64,000 nucleotides of DNA from a bacterium. Lineage in GTDB: Bacteria > Planctomycetota > UBA1135 > UBA2386. The stretch spans positions 434,001-498,000 of the forward strand of contig JAUILN010000006.1 of NCBI GenBank assembly GCA_030432695.1, in the 5' to 3' direction. Positions 7,811 through 17,356 of the stretch are shown here, piece after piece. The position numbers and the translations under genes were made by a program. Position 1 is the first letter of the stretch. Every line of letters begins with the position of its first letter. The notes beneath the pieces are model-generated. The model ran no database searches, had not been told where the DNA came from, and saw nothing but the letters and a program-made list of their open reading frames with translations.

Positions 7811-10800
7811 CTACAACCCCGCCAGATTCCCCTCGATCGCCGCCAACTGCTTCTTCATGTCGGCGAGCCGCGCCTTCTCGGCCTCCACCACCTCCGGCGG
7901 TGCCTTGGCCACGAAGCCTTCGTTGCCGAGCTTCTTCTCGCTGCCGGCGATGCGGCCGGCGAGCTGGTCGCGTTCCTTCTCGAGCTTTTGGCGCTCCTTC
8001 TCGAGGTCGACCACGCCGAAGACGTAGCAGTCGACGTCGCGGACCACCGCGGTGGCGGCGTCCTTGGGCTTGTCGGCGGCGGCGTCGATGGTGACCGACT
8101 CGGCGCCGGCCATCAGCGCGACGAGGTGATCGAGTCCGGTGAGGCGATCCGCGGAGGCGCCGTCGGCCTTGAGGACGATCGGCATGCGCGCGCTGGGTGC
8201 CACGCCGTAGCGGGCGCGGACCTCGCGCAGTGCGCCGACGGTCTCCTGCGCGAAGGCGAAGCGGGCCTCGAGGTCTTCGTCGCGCCAGGCGGCGTCGGCC
8301 ACCGGCCACTTCGCTTGCACCAGCAGGCTGTCGATCGACTCGAGCTTCGCCAGCACGCCGCGCTCCGGCGCGAGTTCGCCGAGCTTGGCCCACAGGGTCT
8401 CGGTGACGAACGGCACGAACGGGTGCAACAGGCGGAGCACCTGATCGAGGCAGGTGGCCAACACCTGGCGGGCCAGCGGTGCCTCGGCCTCGTCGCGCAT
8501 CCGCGGCTTCAGCAGCTCGAGGTACCAGTCGCAGAGTTCGTTCCAGAAGAACTCGCGGGCGGCGGTCACCGCGACCGACGGGTTGTAGTTCTCGAGGCCG
8601 GCCTCGACGCGTTGGATCGCGTCGGTGAGGCGGGACAGGATCCAGCGGTCTTCGAGCTTCAGCTCGTCGCGCTGCCGCGGCTGGAACCCGGTGCCCTCCA
8701 GGTTCATGAACGCGAAGCGCGCCGCGTTCCACAGCTTGTTGCAGAACGCGCCGCCGACCTCGAAGCGGCTGGAGGTGGCGCGGGCGGCCGGCACGCCCTG
8801 CTCCGCCATCAGGCCGACCATGTCGAAGACCTCGCCGTTGCGCGGGTCCTTGAAGGTGCCCTTGTAGGGACCGGGCTGGCAGTCGGCGAGTTCGATGCGT
8901 TCACCGTCGACCGGCGAGATCACCTGCACCGGGAGGCGGATGTCCTGCGTGCCGGTCTGCATCTCGCAGAGCACGTAGCGCATCGCGTCGGCGCCGAACT
9001 CGGCGATCACGTCGAGCGGGTCGACGCCGTTGCCCTTCGACTTCGACATCCGCTCGCCCTTGCCGTCCAGGATGGTGGCGTGCAGGAACACGTCGGTGAA
9101 CGGCACGTCGCCGAGGTTGTAGAGGCCGGCGATCACCATGCGCGCGACCCACAGCGTGATGATGTCGCGGCCGGTCACCAGGCAGGAGCCGGGGTAGTAG
9201 AACGACAGCGAGTCGGGCCGGCCGTCGGCAGCGCCAAGCGGCGTCTGGCCGTCGTTGACCTTGGCGGTCGTCGGGTCGGGCCAGCCGAGCGTGCTGTGCG
9301 GCCACAGCGCCGAGCTGAACCAGGTGTCGAGGACGTCTTCCTCGAGCACCAGGCCCGCACCTTCCAGCATCGAGCGCACGTTGGCTTCCTTGTCGACCTC
9401 GCGGATGCAGAGGAGTCCCTCGACCTGGTTGGTCCGCGGGTCGCCCTGCTTCACCAACTCGATCGCCTCGAGCGGGCTCACCTGCGTGCCGTCGGCGAGC
9501 ACGATCCACGCCGCCATGCCGTCCTGCGGGTTGGCGAGGATGCCCTCCACTGCCAGCAGTTGCTGGCCGGTGAAGGTGCCCTTCCACACCGGGATGCGGT
9601 GGCCCCACCAGAGCTGCCGCGAGATGCACCAGTCGCGCTTCTCGCCGAGCCAGTCGCGGTACATCTTGCTGTAGCGGTCCTGGTCGGGGTGGAAGCGCAC
9701 GTGGCGACCGGTCGGCGACGACCAGCCCGGGTCCACCGCGTCGATCGCGGCCTGGGCGAGTCCGGCGCTCCGGAACTCGTTCGGCGTGCCGCGGCCGCAG
9801 ACGATGCCGCCATCGCGGTCGCCCATCGCCACGAACCACTGCTTGGAGACGAACGGCTCGATGATCGTCTTGCTGCGGTCGGAGTGGTCGATCTCGATGG
9901 TGCGGTCCTCGATGCGCTCGAGCAGGCCCTGGGCCTCGAGGTCGGCGACGACCTTCTTGCGCGCGTCGAAGCGGTCGAGGCCCTCGTAGGCGCCGCCGTT
10001 GGCGTTGATCTTCCCGTCGACCTCCAGGACGTTGATCATCCCGATCTCGTCCTTGTGCCGGCTCCACACGTCGTAGTCGTTCGGGTCGTGCGCCGGCGTG
10101 ATCTTCACGCAGCCCGAGCCGAGCTCCGGCTTGGCCCAGTCGTCGAGGATCAGCGGGATCTCGCGGTCCATCAGCGGCAGGCGGATCTTGCGACCGGCCT
10201 TGGCCATCGCAGCGAAGGTCTCGAGCTGGGCGAGCCAGGTGTTCTTGCGCTCGCGCAGCGCCTCGAGTTCGGCCTCCGCCGCGGCCTGGTCCTTGGCCGC
10301 CGCCTTCGCGAGCTTGTCCTCGACCCGCGCGATCTCCCGGTCGAGCGCCTTGCCGGGCTCGGGATGACAGGCCACCGCGGTGTCGCCGAGCATCGTCTCG
10401 GGTCGGGTGGTCGCGACGATCACGTGCGTGGGCTCGCCGGGCTGTGGATCGATCACCGGGTAGCGCAGGTGCCAGAAGTGGCCCTGCACCGTCGCCTTGT
10501 AGAGCTCGTCGTCGGCCACCGCGGTCTGCAGCGCGCAGTCCCAGTTCACCAGCCGGTCGCCGCGGTAGATCAGCCCGTCGGCGAACATCTTGAAGAACGT
10601 GTGCCGCACCGCGCGGGCGCAGACCTCGTCCATCGTGAAGCGCTGCCGGTCCCAGTCGCAGCCGCAGCCCATCCGCTGCTGCTGGCCGACGATGCGGGCC
10701 TGGTACTGGTCCTTCCACTGCCAGATCCGCCGCACGAGTTCCTCGCGGCCGACGTCGTGGCGGGTCTTGCCCTCGAGCTCGAACAGCCGCGTCTCGACCA

Positions 10801-11074
10801 CCTGTTGGGTCGCGATGCCGGCGTGGTCGGTGCCCGCCTGCCACAGGGTGTTGTCGCCCTGCATGCGGTGCCACCTCGTCAGCAGGTCCTGCATGACGTT
10901 GTCCATCGCGTGCCCCATGTGCAGCGCGCCGGTGACGTTCGGCAGCGGCATCATGACGACGTAGCGGTCCTCGCGGTCGTCGGGCGTGGCCGCGAAGGCC
11001 TTGCCTTCCAACCACTTGCGGGTCACGTCGGCCTCCAGCGAGGCGGGATCGTAGTTCTTCGGCAGCTCGGACAT
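7811..11074 (-). CDS. valS: Valine-tRNA ligase
   Basis: Class I aminoacyl-tRNA synthetase that charges tRNA(Val) in the cytoplasm. From the ATG at 11074 the protein is 1087 residues. The HIGH-type motif is HMGH (in LPNVTGALHMGHAMDN, about residue 52), the KMSKS loop is RMSKSKGN (about residue 676), and the editing-domain motif TTRPETMLGDTAVACHPEP is present. The C-terminal coiled-coil arm is rich in Lys/Glu (VVDLEKERQKLEKERDQLAG). Two features lengthen it beyond the usual 880-950 residues: an Ala/Lys/Glu-rich helical insert of about 50 residues after the TTRPET motif (AKAAAKDQAAAEAELEALRE), and another insert near QPGPYKGTFKDPRNGEVF. The frame is open upstream of 11074, but the residues there are not ValS-like, whereas MSELPKNYDPASLE is a typical ValS N-terminus. 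Confidence 0.97.
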   Translation of the reverse strand: MSELPKNYDPASLEADVTRKWLEGKAFAATPDDREDRYVVMMPLPNVTGALHMGHAMDNVMQDLLTRWHRMQGDNTLWQAGTDHAGIATQQVVETRLFELEGKTRHDVGREELVRRIWQWKDQYQARIVGQQQRMGCGCDWDRQRFTMDEVCARAVRHTFFKMFADGLIYRGDRLVNWDCALQTAVADDELYKATVQGHFWHLRYPVIDPQPGEPTHVIVATTRPETMLGDTAVACHPEPGKALDREIARVEDKLAKAAAKDQAAAEAELEALRERKNTWLAQLETFAAMAKAGRKIRLPLMDREIPLILDDWAKPELGSGCVKITPAHDPNDYDVWSRHKDEIGMINVLEVDGKINANGGAYEGLDRFDARKKVVADLEAQGLLERIEDRTIEIDHSDRSKTIIEPFVSKQWFVAMGDRDGGIVCGRGTPNEFRSAGLAQAAIDAVDPGWSSPTGRHVRFHPDQDRYSKMYRDWLGEKRDWCISRQLWWGHRIPVWKGTFTGQQLLAVEGILANPQDGMAAWIVLADGTQVSPLEAIELVKQGDPRTNQVEGLLCIREVDKEANVRSMLEGAGLVLEEDVLDTWFSSALWPHSTLGWPDPTTAKVNDGQTPLGAADGRPDSLSFYYPGSCLVTGRDIITLWVARMVIAGLYNLGDVPFTDVFLHATILDGKGERMSKSKGNGVDPLDVIAEFGADAMRYVLCEMQTGTQDIRLPVQVISPVDGERIELADCQPGPYKGTFKDPRNGEVFDMVGLMAEQGVPAARATSSRFEVGGAFCNKLWNAARFAFMNLEGTGFQPRQRDELKLEDRWILSRLTDAIQRVEAGLENYNPSVAVTAAREFFWNELCDWYLELLKPRMRDEAEAPLARQVLATCLDQVLRLLHPFVPFVTETLWAKLGELAPERGVLAKLESIDSLLVQAKWPVADAAWRDEDLEARFAFAQETVGALREVRARYGVAPSARMPIVLKADGASADRLTGLDHLVALMAGAESVTIDAAADKPKDAATAVVRDVDCYVFGVVDLEKERQKLEKERDQLAGRIAGSEKKLGNEGFVAKAPPEVVEAEKARLADMKKQLAAIEGNLAGL

Positions 11075-11236
11075 GGTAGGGGGCGGGGAGTGTACCGGGA
11101 TGCTTCCCGAATCGCCCGTGCCCCGTGCACACGGCCCAGCCGACCCCGGTTCCGTCGCGTCGTGTCCGGTGCGATCACGGTTGCCGGGCCGCTCGGGTCG
11201 ACTGTGCAGCCGATCCCTGGCAGCATCCGCGGCCCG

Positions 11237-13765
11237 ATGATCGCTCGCACGAGACTCCTCCGTTCGGCGTTGGCCCTCGCGGTCGCGGCGCCGTTGTCCG
11301 CCCAGTCGGCGCCGCCGCCCTCGTTCGTCGTGGATGGCCTCCGCCACCTGCCGCTGTTCGACGGGCGGGTCACCTGCCTCGTGTCCGGGGACTTCGACGG
11401 CGACCACCTGGTCGATCTCGCGACGTTCACGCGGTCGGGTTCGGGCGCCTTCCTTCGGGCGACCGAGCCGGGCTACTTCGAGGTCAGCCAGAGCATCGAG
11501 GAGCCGGCTCGCTGGTTCGCGTGTGCAGCGGGCGACTTCGACGGCGATGGCGACGTCGACGTCTGCGCGTCGCGCCAGGTGAGCGGCACCGATTCGTCGA
11601 CCCGGATGGTGCTCTGGGTCAATCAGGGAGGAGCGTTCCAGGAGGCACCTGCGTCACGCTTCCCCGTGGCTGGTGGAGGGCGGATCGATCAGCTGAACGT
11701 GCTCGACGTCGACGGCGATGGCGATCTCGATCTCGCGACCGATCGTTACTTCCTGATCAACGACGGTTCGGCAACGTTCTCCGAGGGTACGGAGTACGCG
11801 TCGAGGCAGGGCGGGGAGGTCCGGTCGCTGGTCGCGGACCTCGACGGCGACGGCCTGCTCGACGTCTGGACCGTCGACGGCAGGCAGGCCGCGGTGCTGC
11901 TCGGCCAGTCCGGCGGAGGCTTCGTGCAGGTCTTCCGGCAGCCGTCGGTCGGCCCCAAGCGTTCCGCTCTCGGAGACTTCGACGGCGACGGCGACCTCGA
12001 CCTGGCGTTCGCCCTCGTGAGGCAGACCGGCCTGGCTCCGGGGCGGCTCTGGGTCTTCGAGAACCGACTGCAGGGCGGCTTCGTCGACCGGAGCGCCGAC
12101 TGGTTGCAGGAGGTACCCCTCAGCCCCGACGCGCTGTTCGCCGCGGACCTCGACGGCGATGGCGACAGCGACCTCGTGACCACCGACGTCGGTCGCCCCG
12201 CGGTGCTGCTCAGCGACGGCACGGGGCGGTTCACGACGTATCGGGAACTGGACGTGCCGGGTCGGTCGATCCCGCTGCTCGTCTTCGACGCGGACGGCGA
12301 TGGTGACCAGGACGTCGCCGCAGAAGGTCGGCTGTTCCTGAACGACGGTGCGGGCCGGTTCGTCGACGCGAACCGGCGCCGGATTCCGAGCGATCTGGAG
12401 GGAGCGACGCAGATCGTCGCGGCCGACCTCGACGGCGACGGTGCCGAGGACCTGCTCCTGCAGCGGTGGGACGGCCTGACGATCCTGCGCAACGCCGATC
12501 CGGGACCCTTCGAGCGGTCGAGCCTCGACGTGGCGGTGCTCTATCCGGGCTTCCATCAGTCCAGCCGGAGCACCGTGGTCGACTTCGACGCCGATGGTGC
12601 TCTGGACCTCGCGGTGCCGGTGTCGGGCCTCGGCACGCGCCTGCTCCGCAATACCGGCAACCTGCAGTTCATGGACGTCACCGCAGGTCGGATTCCGGAC
12701 GACGAACCGTACGGCGGAACCAACGCGGTGGTGTTCGGCGACTTCGACGGTGACGGCGACGTCGACGCGGTCGAGAGCGAACAGCGGCGCTACATCCGGC
12801 TGCTGCGCAACGACGGGACCGGGGTGTTCCAGGCGGAGCAGATCTTCGAGAGTTCTTCGACGGGAGTCGATCTGCTGGCGGGCGACGTCGATGGGGACGG
12901 TGACCTCGATGTCGTGCACCAGCCTCGGATCGCGCGATCGGGGCTGCTGTGGAACGACGGCACGGGTCGCTTCACGGAGGCCGTCGTGGCGTCCTGGCTG
13001 AGTCAGACCGTGCAGGCCCTCGTGGACATCGATGCGGACGGCGACCTCGACGTGGTGGCTCGCGGAGCGAGTCTGCCGGCGTCGGCGACGCTGTACCGCA
13101 ACCTCGACGGGACGTCCTTCGACGCCGGCACGCCACTCGGCCTGGAGGCCGTCACGCAGGTCGCGGCCGGCGACTTCGACGCGGACGGGGACGTGGACCT
13201 GGTCCTGACGCAGAGCTTCGGCCTGGAGTCCTCGGTGGCGCGCCTGCTGCTCAACGACGGCACGGGTCGCTTCGAGCCCACTCCCGAGGAACTCATCGAG
13301 TCCACGGTGGACCCGGGAGTCTGGGGGAGTCTCGACGCGGACGGTGATGGCGACCTCGACCTGGTCCGTTCCGTGTCGGGTGAGACCCTGCTGTTCGTCA
13401 ACCGGCTGCGCCAACTCCGGAGCCTGCGCCTCGGTCGTCCGGGTCGCTCGCTCGAGTACCGCTTCGCGAATGCCGCCACCGGCGTGCCGACGTTGGTGAT
13501 CACCCGCTTCGCCGCCGGCCTCGCCGACCCAGGCCTCCCGCTGCCTTTCTTCGGCGTGTTCCGCCTCGACCCGTTCACCATGATCGATGGCCCCGAGGTG
13601 ATCCTGCCGGACCCGGGCGGCGAGGTCGCGCGCACTCTGCCGTTACCTGCCGACCGGGCGTTGGTCGGTGCGGAGGTGTTCTGTCAGGCGCTGCTGGTGT
13701 CCGGCAGCGACCTCTCGGAGTGGCGCCTGACCAACGTCGTGGCCAACGAGATCGTCGGCAACTGA
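11237..13765 (+). CDS. Secreted FG-GAP/VCBS repeat protein
   Basis: 842-residue extracellular protein with signal peptide (MIARTRLLRSALALAVAAPL, then SAQ). It consists mainly of FG-GAP/VCBS repeats of about 50 residues: about fourteen Ca-binding-type loops of the form DxDGDxDxD (for example DFDGDGDVD, DVDGDGDLD, DADGDGDQD), each followed by LLxNDGTGRF-type strands. These repeats build a beta-propeller like that of integrin alpha chains and are usually calcium-stabilised. The final 100 residues leave the repeat pattern and end in LVGAEVFCQALLVSGSDLSE, then WRLTNVVANEIVGN, the C-terminal module shared with other secreted proteins here. The frame is open for 1.5 kb upstream of 11237 only as an antisense shadow of valS; the ATG at 11237 supplies the signal peptide. 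Adhesion or binding is likely but unproven. Confidence 0.92.
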   Translation: MIARTRLLRSALALAVAAPLSAQSAPPPSFVVDGLRHLPLFDGRVTCLVSGDFDGDHLVDLATFTRSGSGAFLRATEPGYFEVSQSIEEPARWFACAAGDFDGDGDVDVCASRQVSGTDSSTRMVLWVNQGGAFQEAPASRFPVAGGGRIDQLNVLDVDGDGDLDLATDRYFLINDGSATFSEGTEYASRQGGEVRSLVADLDGDGLLDVWTVDGRQAAVLLGQSGGGFVQVFRQPSVGPKRSALGDFDGDGDLDLAFALVRQTGLAPGRLWVFENRLQGGFVDRSADWLQEVPLSPDALFAADLDGDGDSDLVTTDVGRPAVLLSDGTGRFTTYRELDVPGRSIPLLVFDADGDGDQDVAAEGRLFLNDGAGRFVDANRRRIPSDLEGATQIVAADLDGDGAEDLLLQRWDGLTILRNADPGPFERSSLDVAVLYPGFHQSSRSTVVDFDADGALDLAVPVSGLGTRLLRNTGNLQFMDVTAGRIPDDEPYGGTNAVVFGDFDGDGDVDAVESEQRRYIRLLRNDGTGVFQAEQIFESSSTGVDLLAGDVDGDGDLDVVHQPRIARSGLLWNDGTGRFTEAVVASWLSQTVQALVDIDADGDLDVVARGASLPASATLYRNLDGTSFDAGTPLGLEAVTQVAAGDFDADGDVDLVLTQSFGLESSVARLLLNDGTGRFEPTPEELIESTVDPGVWGSLDADGDGDLDLVRSVSGETLLFVNRLRQLRSLRLGRPGRSLEYRFANAATGVPTLVITRFAAGLADPGLPLPFFGVFRLDPFTMIDGPEVILPDPGGEVARTLPLPADRALVGAEVFCQALLVSGSDLSEWRLTNVVANEIVGN

Positions 13766-13771
13766 CACGGG

Positions 13772-15328
13772 TCAGCGCACCACCAACTCGAACCCGTCGA
13801 AAGGCTCCAGCGCGCGGGGCACCAGCTCGAACCGCTCGCGCAGCAGTTGCACCAGCACCGGTCCCGAGGGGTGGCGCTCGGGGTGCTGCTCGAGGATCTC
13901 CAGGGTGCGCCGACTCACGAAGGTCCGACCGCCGGCGGGGGTGGTGGTCACCAGGGCGGTGATCAGCGGTGCGTGCCCGCGGAGTGAGATGGCGTCCACC
14001 TGGGCCAGGGCGCTGAGGTCGACGTGGTCGAGCGGTGGCTCGGTGGCGACGCAGGCGGCCATCTCGTCGAGGTCGCAAGCGATGTGGTCGATCCGCGGGT
14101 TCAGCAGCACCAGGACCCGCATGGGGCGGTCGGCGGCGAGCTGGCGGACGGCGGCGGCGTAGGGGGCGAGGCGGTTGCGGTCGACGTCGGCGTGGGCGAC
14201 GTGGAGCAGCGCGGCGGTGGTCGCGACGACCAGGCCGAGGATCGGCACGGCGGGCGGGCGGGCGCGCGCCAGGAGGGTGGCGACCGGGATCGCCAGCGGC
14301 AGGACGTAGGCGCCGAACTCGGCGTGGGCGAGGTCCACCGCACCGCAGAGGAACAGGTAGCCCAGCAGGGCCAGCCCGAGTCCCGCGGCCTCCCGCCGGA
14401 GCTGCGGCGTCCGCGCGCTCCACCAGACCAGCAGCGACAGCGGGGCGAACGGCAGCAGCCACTCGTGCCAGAGGGAGCGGGGCAGGTGGGCGAAGCCGCC
14501 GGCGAGCCGCGGCAACAGGCCGGACTCCAGGTACGGGGCGGGGGCGTGGGGCGTGCACCAGCCGTACGTCTCGAGGACCGCCACGCCGCCGCGCCACAGG
14601 ACGAGTTGGATCGCGAGCGCCGCGCCACAGAGGTTCGCACCGAGCAGGAGGTCTCGTGGGCCCCGGATCCGCTGCAGGCCGAACAGCGTGGCGGCGGCGG
14701 GCACCAGCACCAGTCCGCTGTTGTGCACCATGGTCGCCAGGGCGGCGAGCGCACCGACCAGGACCGTGCCGCCGAGCGCGGGCAGCAGCCGCCGCTCCTC
14801 GGCGAGCCGTCGTAGCCAGCCGTGCGCGGCGGCGAAGGTGACCGCAACGAAGGGCAGGAACAGGCCGTGCCGCTCGGTGGTGGTCGCGAAGAACGTCACC
14901 GACGGCGTGGCGGCGAACAGCCCGCCGGCCAGCAGGGCGCGCCGGGGGCCCGCGCCCTGGCGTCTCGCGAGGCCGACCACCAGCCAGGTCGCGAGCGCCG
15001 CCGACACCGCGGACAGGCTGGTGATCGCGCGCTGCGGATCGAGGCCGGTGAGCGCCCACCACAGGCTGAACAGCGGCGCGTCGAGGCGGTGGCGGTCGAC
15101 GCGGAACTCGCCGCTGCGGAGCTGCTCGATCAGGAAATGGCCGTCGGACAGGAACAGCGTGTCCTGTCCCAACGCGAGCCAGGCGAGGCCGACCGACACG
15201 GCGAGCAGGACTGCGGTGGCGCGGGCGCCGAAGGTGCTGGATGCGTCGTTCGAGGCCACGGGATCGGCGTTCCGGACTCCCTCGGGGGCGGCAACGTGGA
15301 CGGTATCGAGGGCGCCGGCTGCGGGCAA
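13772..15328 (-). CDS. Polytopic membrane protein, glycosyltransferase-39/PMT-like
   Basis: 518-residue integral membrane protein with about ten hydrophobic segments (for example ATAVLLAVSVGLAWLALG, VGALAALATMVHNSGLVLVP, LGLALLGYLFLCGAV). The layout, a first membrane helix followed by a loop with Asp (LFLSDGHFLIEQL), then many helices and a soluble C-terminal domain, resembles dolichyl- or undecaprenyl-phosphate sugar transferases (GT39/PMT-like), but I cannot point to a diagnostic motif. The C-terminal 130 residues (RVLVLLNPRIDHIACDLDEM onward) are soluble. The start is a TTG preceded by an excellent Shine-Dalgarno (GAGGTGAT); a GTG at 15259 is the alternative. Convergent with the VCBS gene (6 bases apart) and divergent from the lipoprotein at 15392. 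Substrate unknown. Confidence 0.72.
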   Translation of the reverse strand: MPAAGALDTVHVAAPEGVRNADPVASNDASSTFGARATAVLLAVSVGLAWLALGQDTLFLSDGHFLIEQLRSGEFRVDRHRLDAPLFSLWWALTGLDPQRAITSLSAVSAALATWLVVGLARRQGAGPRRALLAGGLFAATPSVTFFATTTERHGLFLPFVAVTFAAAHGWLRRLAEERRLLPALGGTVLVGALAALATMVHNSGLVLVPAAATLFGLQRIRGPRDLLLGANLCGAALAIQLVLWRGGVAVLETYGWCTPHAPAPYLESGLLPRLAGGFAHLPRSLWHEWLLPFAPLSLLVWWSARTPQLRREAAGLGLALLGYLFLCGAVDLAHAEFGAYVLPLAIPVATLLARARPPAVPILGLVVATTAALLHVAHADVDRNRLAPYAAAVRQLAADRPMRVLVLLNPRIDHIACDLDEMAACVATEPPLDHVDLSALAQVDAISLRGHAPLITALVTTTPAGGRTFVSRRTLEILEQHPERHPSGPVLVQLLRERFELVPRALEPFDGFELVVR

Positions 15329-15391
15329 ATCACCTCGGATGGCTGCTCGCCGATCGACTCACCGCCGGCCTCGGTGTCGCGTAGTCCGGCC

Positions 15392-15670
15392 ATGATCCAG
15401 AGCGTGACGCGTCGGTTTCCGAACCTCCATGGCGGGCTCGTGCTGCCGTTGCTCGCGGCTGCAACGCTGCTCGGCAGCTGTGTCCTCGAGGACCCGATCG
15501 GCGCCGAGCGGCGCGGTTCGTCGCGTGGCGCGGGGGTCGACCGGACGATGGATGGGCTGACGGTGAAGGAGGGGCCCGACGGCGGCGAGCAGGTGTCGGT
15601 GGATCGCTCGATCGAGTTCGGCGAGCGCAGCGAGGTGGAGGAGATGCTGCGGCCGGATGGCGGGCGGTGA
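15392..15670 (+). CDS. Small lipoprotein, hypothetical
   Basis: 92-residue protein with a type II signal peptide: positively charged N-terminus (MIQSVTRRFPN), hydrophobic core (GGLVLPLLAAATL) and lipobox LGSC near residue 30. The mature part of about 60 residues is short, charged and probably disordered (VDRTMDGLTVKEGPDG, IEFGERSEVEEMLRPD). No family is recognised. The same reading frame is open well upstream, but only the ATG at 15392 places the signal peptide at the N-terminus. It is divergent from the membrane protein at 13772-15328, with about 60 bases between. Confidence 0.6.
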   Translation: MIQSVTRRFPNLHGGLVLPLLAAATLLGSCVLEDPIGAERRGSSRGAGVDRTMDGLTVKEGPDGGEQVSVDRSIEFGERSEVEEMLRPDGGR

Positions 15671-15707
15671 TTCGGTGCTTGGAGCGCTGATTCCCGAGAG
15701 CAGCAGG

Positions 15708-17018
15708 TCAGAGCACGCGGTGCGCCGCGCCGATCGCGTGGGAGCGCGCCTCGCTCACTCCTGCGCGCACCGCGAACTCGGGCCATTCGGCGACCGCGGC
15801 CAGCACCTCGTCGAGGATCGCGTCCGGGCGGCCGCGCTTGAGCGATACGGTGCGGCCCACGACGCGGAAGTCGTCGCGGTCGAAGTCGTCGCGCTTGCCG
15901 TTGAGTGACATCTGGTGGCGCGAGGTCCAGGCTCCGTCCGGGTTGTGGGCGAAGGTCAGGTCGAAGGCGGGCGCCAGCGACCAGGCGCCACTCTGGTCCA
16001 TCAGGAAGGCGATGTTCTTGACGTGGTCGTCCTGGTTGCGGGCGACGACGTTGAACGCCATGCGTCGGAACAGCTCCTCGAGGTCCGCCATCCGCAGCTC
16101 GAGCCGGCGGATCACGAGCATGGCCTGCTCGTAGCTGTGGGCCCCGGCCTGATTGAAGTCGAGGTGGGCGATCGCACCCAGCGACTGCATGTGCAGCTTG
16201 CCGGTCGACGAGGGCCGGTCGAAGCGGCGCGTCATGAAGTGGCTGCGGCCGCCCTCCTCCAGCAGGCGGCACTCCGACATGTCGATCCCTGCTGCCCGAG
16301 CCATCTCCGAGTAGGCGAACTCGATCCGTCCGAAGCCGAGTGGGTCGACGAGTTCGCGGTCGCGGTTGTTCGTCACGCCGTCGAACTTCAGGAGCCAGTG
16401 CTCGAAGCCGTCGGGAGCATCGAGCTGTCCCGACCGGACCTCCTCGGTCGTGCGATTCCAGGCGATGACCGCTTTCGCGCGTGCGCCGCCCGCCGAACTC
16501 CCGACGCGGAGGATCTCGAGGAGCGCGTCCGGGTGGCGATCGACGTCCAGAGTCGAGTCGAGGCCGCTGCGGTGGGACAGGATGTCCGAGGCGAGGTCGA
16601 CCAGCGCAGCCAGGTCGAGTCGTTCGGCCGCGTTCGCGGTGGGCGCGAGTACGGGTTCGAACTCGAGTGCACCCATGCCGCGCCGTCCCGTGTAGCAGAG
16701 CCGCTCCACGGCATCGATCTCGCTCGGAGCGCGTCCGCGCGCGGCCAACCAGGCATCGAGGATCGCGTTGCCGAACTTGTCGGGCAGGGAGTCGGCGAGC
16801 AGGCCGGGGAGGCCATGGAAGGTCTCGTGGGCGAGGGCTCCGAAGCGATGGACCCGAGGCCCGGCTCCGGGGGCCAGCGGCATCGTCAATGGAGCGATCT
16901 CGATGCCGCTGCGGCGGAACTCGGGCGTGTACTCGAAGGCCGCGACCTTGCCGGGGCCGTCGACCGAGACGGCGCCGATCTGCCGTCCCCACAGGCGGAC
17001 CTCTGCGACGCTGGTCAC
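15708..17018 (-). CDS. hipA: HipA-family serine/threonine kinase toxin
   Basis: 436-residue type II toxin of the HipA family, protein kinases that in E. coli phosphorylate glutamyl-tRNA synthetase and trigger dormancy. The N-terminal HipA subdomain is present (FEYTPEFRRSGIEIAPL, HRFGALAHETFHGLPGLLAD, then SLPDKFGNAILDAWL). The loop SSAGGARAKAVI near residue 175 corresponds to the autophosphorylated Ser region of E. coli HipA. The catalytic motif ARNQDDHVKNIAFLMD (Asp about residue 330) and the metal-binding LAPAFDLTFA (Asp about residue 352) are intact, so an active kinase is expected. Its ATG overlaps the stop of the upstream HTH gene by 4 bases (ATGA), a typical translationally coupled hipBA arrangement. 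The target in this organism is unknown. Confidence 0.93.
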   Translation of the reverse strand: MTSVAEVRLWGRQIGAVSVDGPGKVAAFEYTPEFRRSGIEIAPLTMPLAPGAGPRVHRFGALAHETFHGLPGLLADSLPDKFGNAILDAWLAARGRAPSEIDAVERLCYTGRRGMGALEFEPVLAPTANAAERLDLAALVDLASDILSHRSGLDSTLDVDRHPDALLEILRVGSSAGGARAKAVIAWNRTTEEVRSGQLDAPDGFEHWLLKFDGVTNNRDRELVDPLGFGRIEFAYSEMARAAGIDMSECRLLEEGGRSHFMTRRFDRPSSTGKLHMQSLGAIAHLDFNQAGAHSYEQAMLVIRRLELRMADLEELFRRMAFNVVARNQDDHVKNIAFLMDQSGAWSLAPAFDLTFAHNPDGAWTSRHQMSLNGKRDDFDRDDFRVVGRTVSLKRGRPDAILDEVLAAVAEWPEFAVRAGVSEARSHAIGAAHRVL

Positions 17019-17353
17019 TCGCCCCAGCTCCAGTCGGTCCCGGCGGGATCGCCGTCGGGTCGGCGCGGGGCGCGGCGGCGGGTGCGGCGGGTGGACTCCA
17101 GTTGCTCGAGCGGGCTCGGACCGGCGGCGGGCAGGAACGCGAGGAAGTCGTCGAGCAGGTTCAGGCCGCGCAGCACTCGCACGAAGTTCGTGAGCTGGGT
17201 CGAGCGGCCGGCTTCCAGGCGGGTGACCGTGCTCAGGGAGACGCCCGACTCGTCCGCGAGGGCGGCCTGGCTCAGGCCCAGGTCGAGCCGGATCCGTGCC
17301 AGTCGTCGGCCCAGTTCCGCGAGGGCAGCGGGGTCGCTCGGTGACGAGTGCAT
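17015..17353 (-). CDS. hipB: HipB-like HTH antitoxin/repressor
   Basis: 112-residue partner of the HipA toxin. Residues about 13-69 are a Cro/CI-type (HTH_3) helix-turn-helix: LGRRLARIRLDLGLSQAALA, then DESGVSLSTVTRLEAGR. The C-terminal 40 residues are Arg/Pro-rich and probably flexible; in E. coli HipB the C-terminal tail affects toxin binding and stability. First gene of the operon. The 56 bases upstream of its ATG hold two GTCA-N4-TGAC palindromes (17357-17368 and 17398-17409), the likely sites through which HipB and the HipAB complex repress their own promoter. Neutralisation of HipA is inferred from family knowledge. Confidence 0.9.
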   Translation of the reverse strand: MHSSPSDPAALAELGRRLARIRLDLGLSQAALADESGVSLSTVTRLEAGRSTQLTNFVRVLRGLNLLDDFLAFLPAAGPSPLEQLESTRRTRRRAPRRPDGDPAGTDWSWGE

Positions 17354-17356
17354 TCA

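Noticed and set aside
6569-11236. Very long plus-strand open frame leading into the VCBS gene
   Set aside because: It is antisense to valS and the AlbA_2-family genes; its translation lacks domains and is rich in His/Arg/Val-Glu shadow patterns. Only the part from the ATG at 11237, with a signal peptide, is kept.
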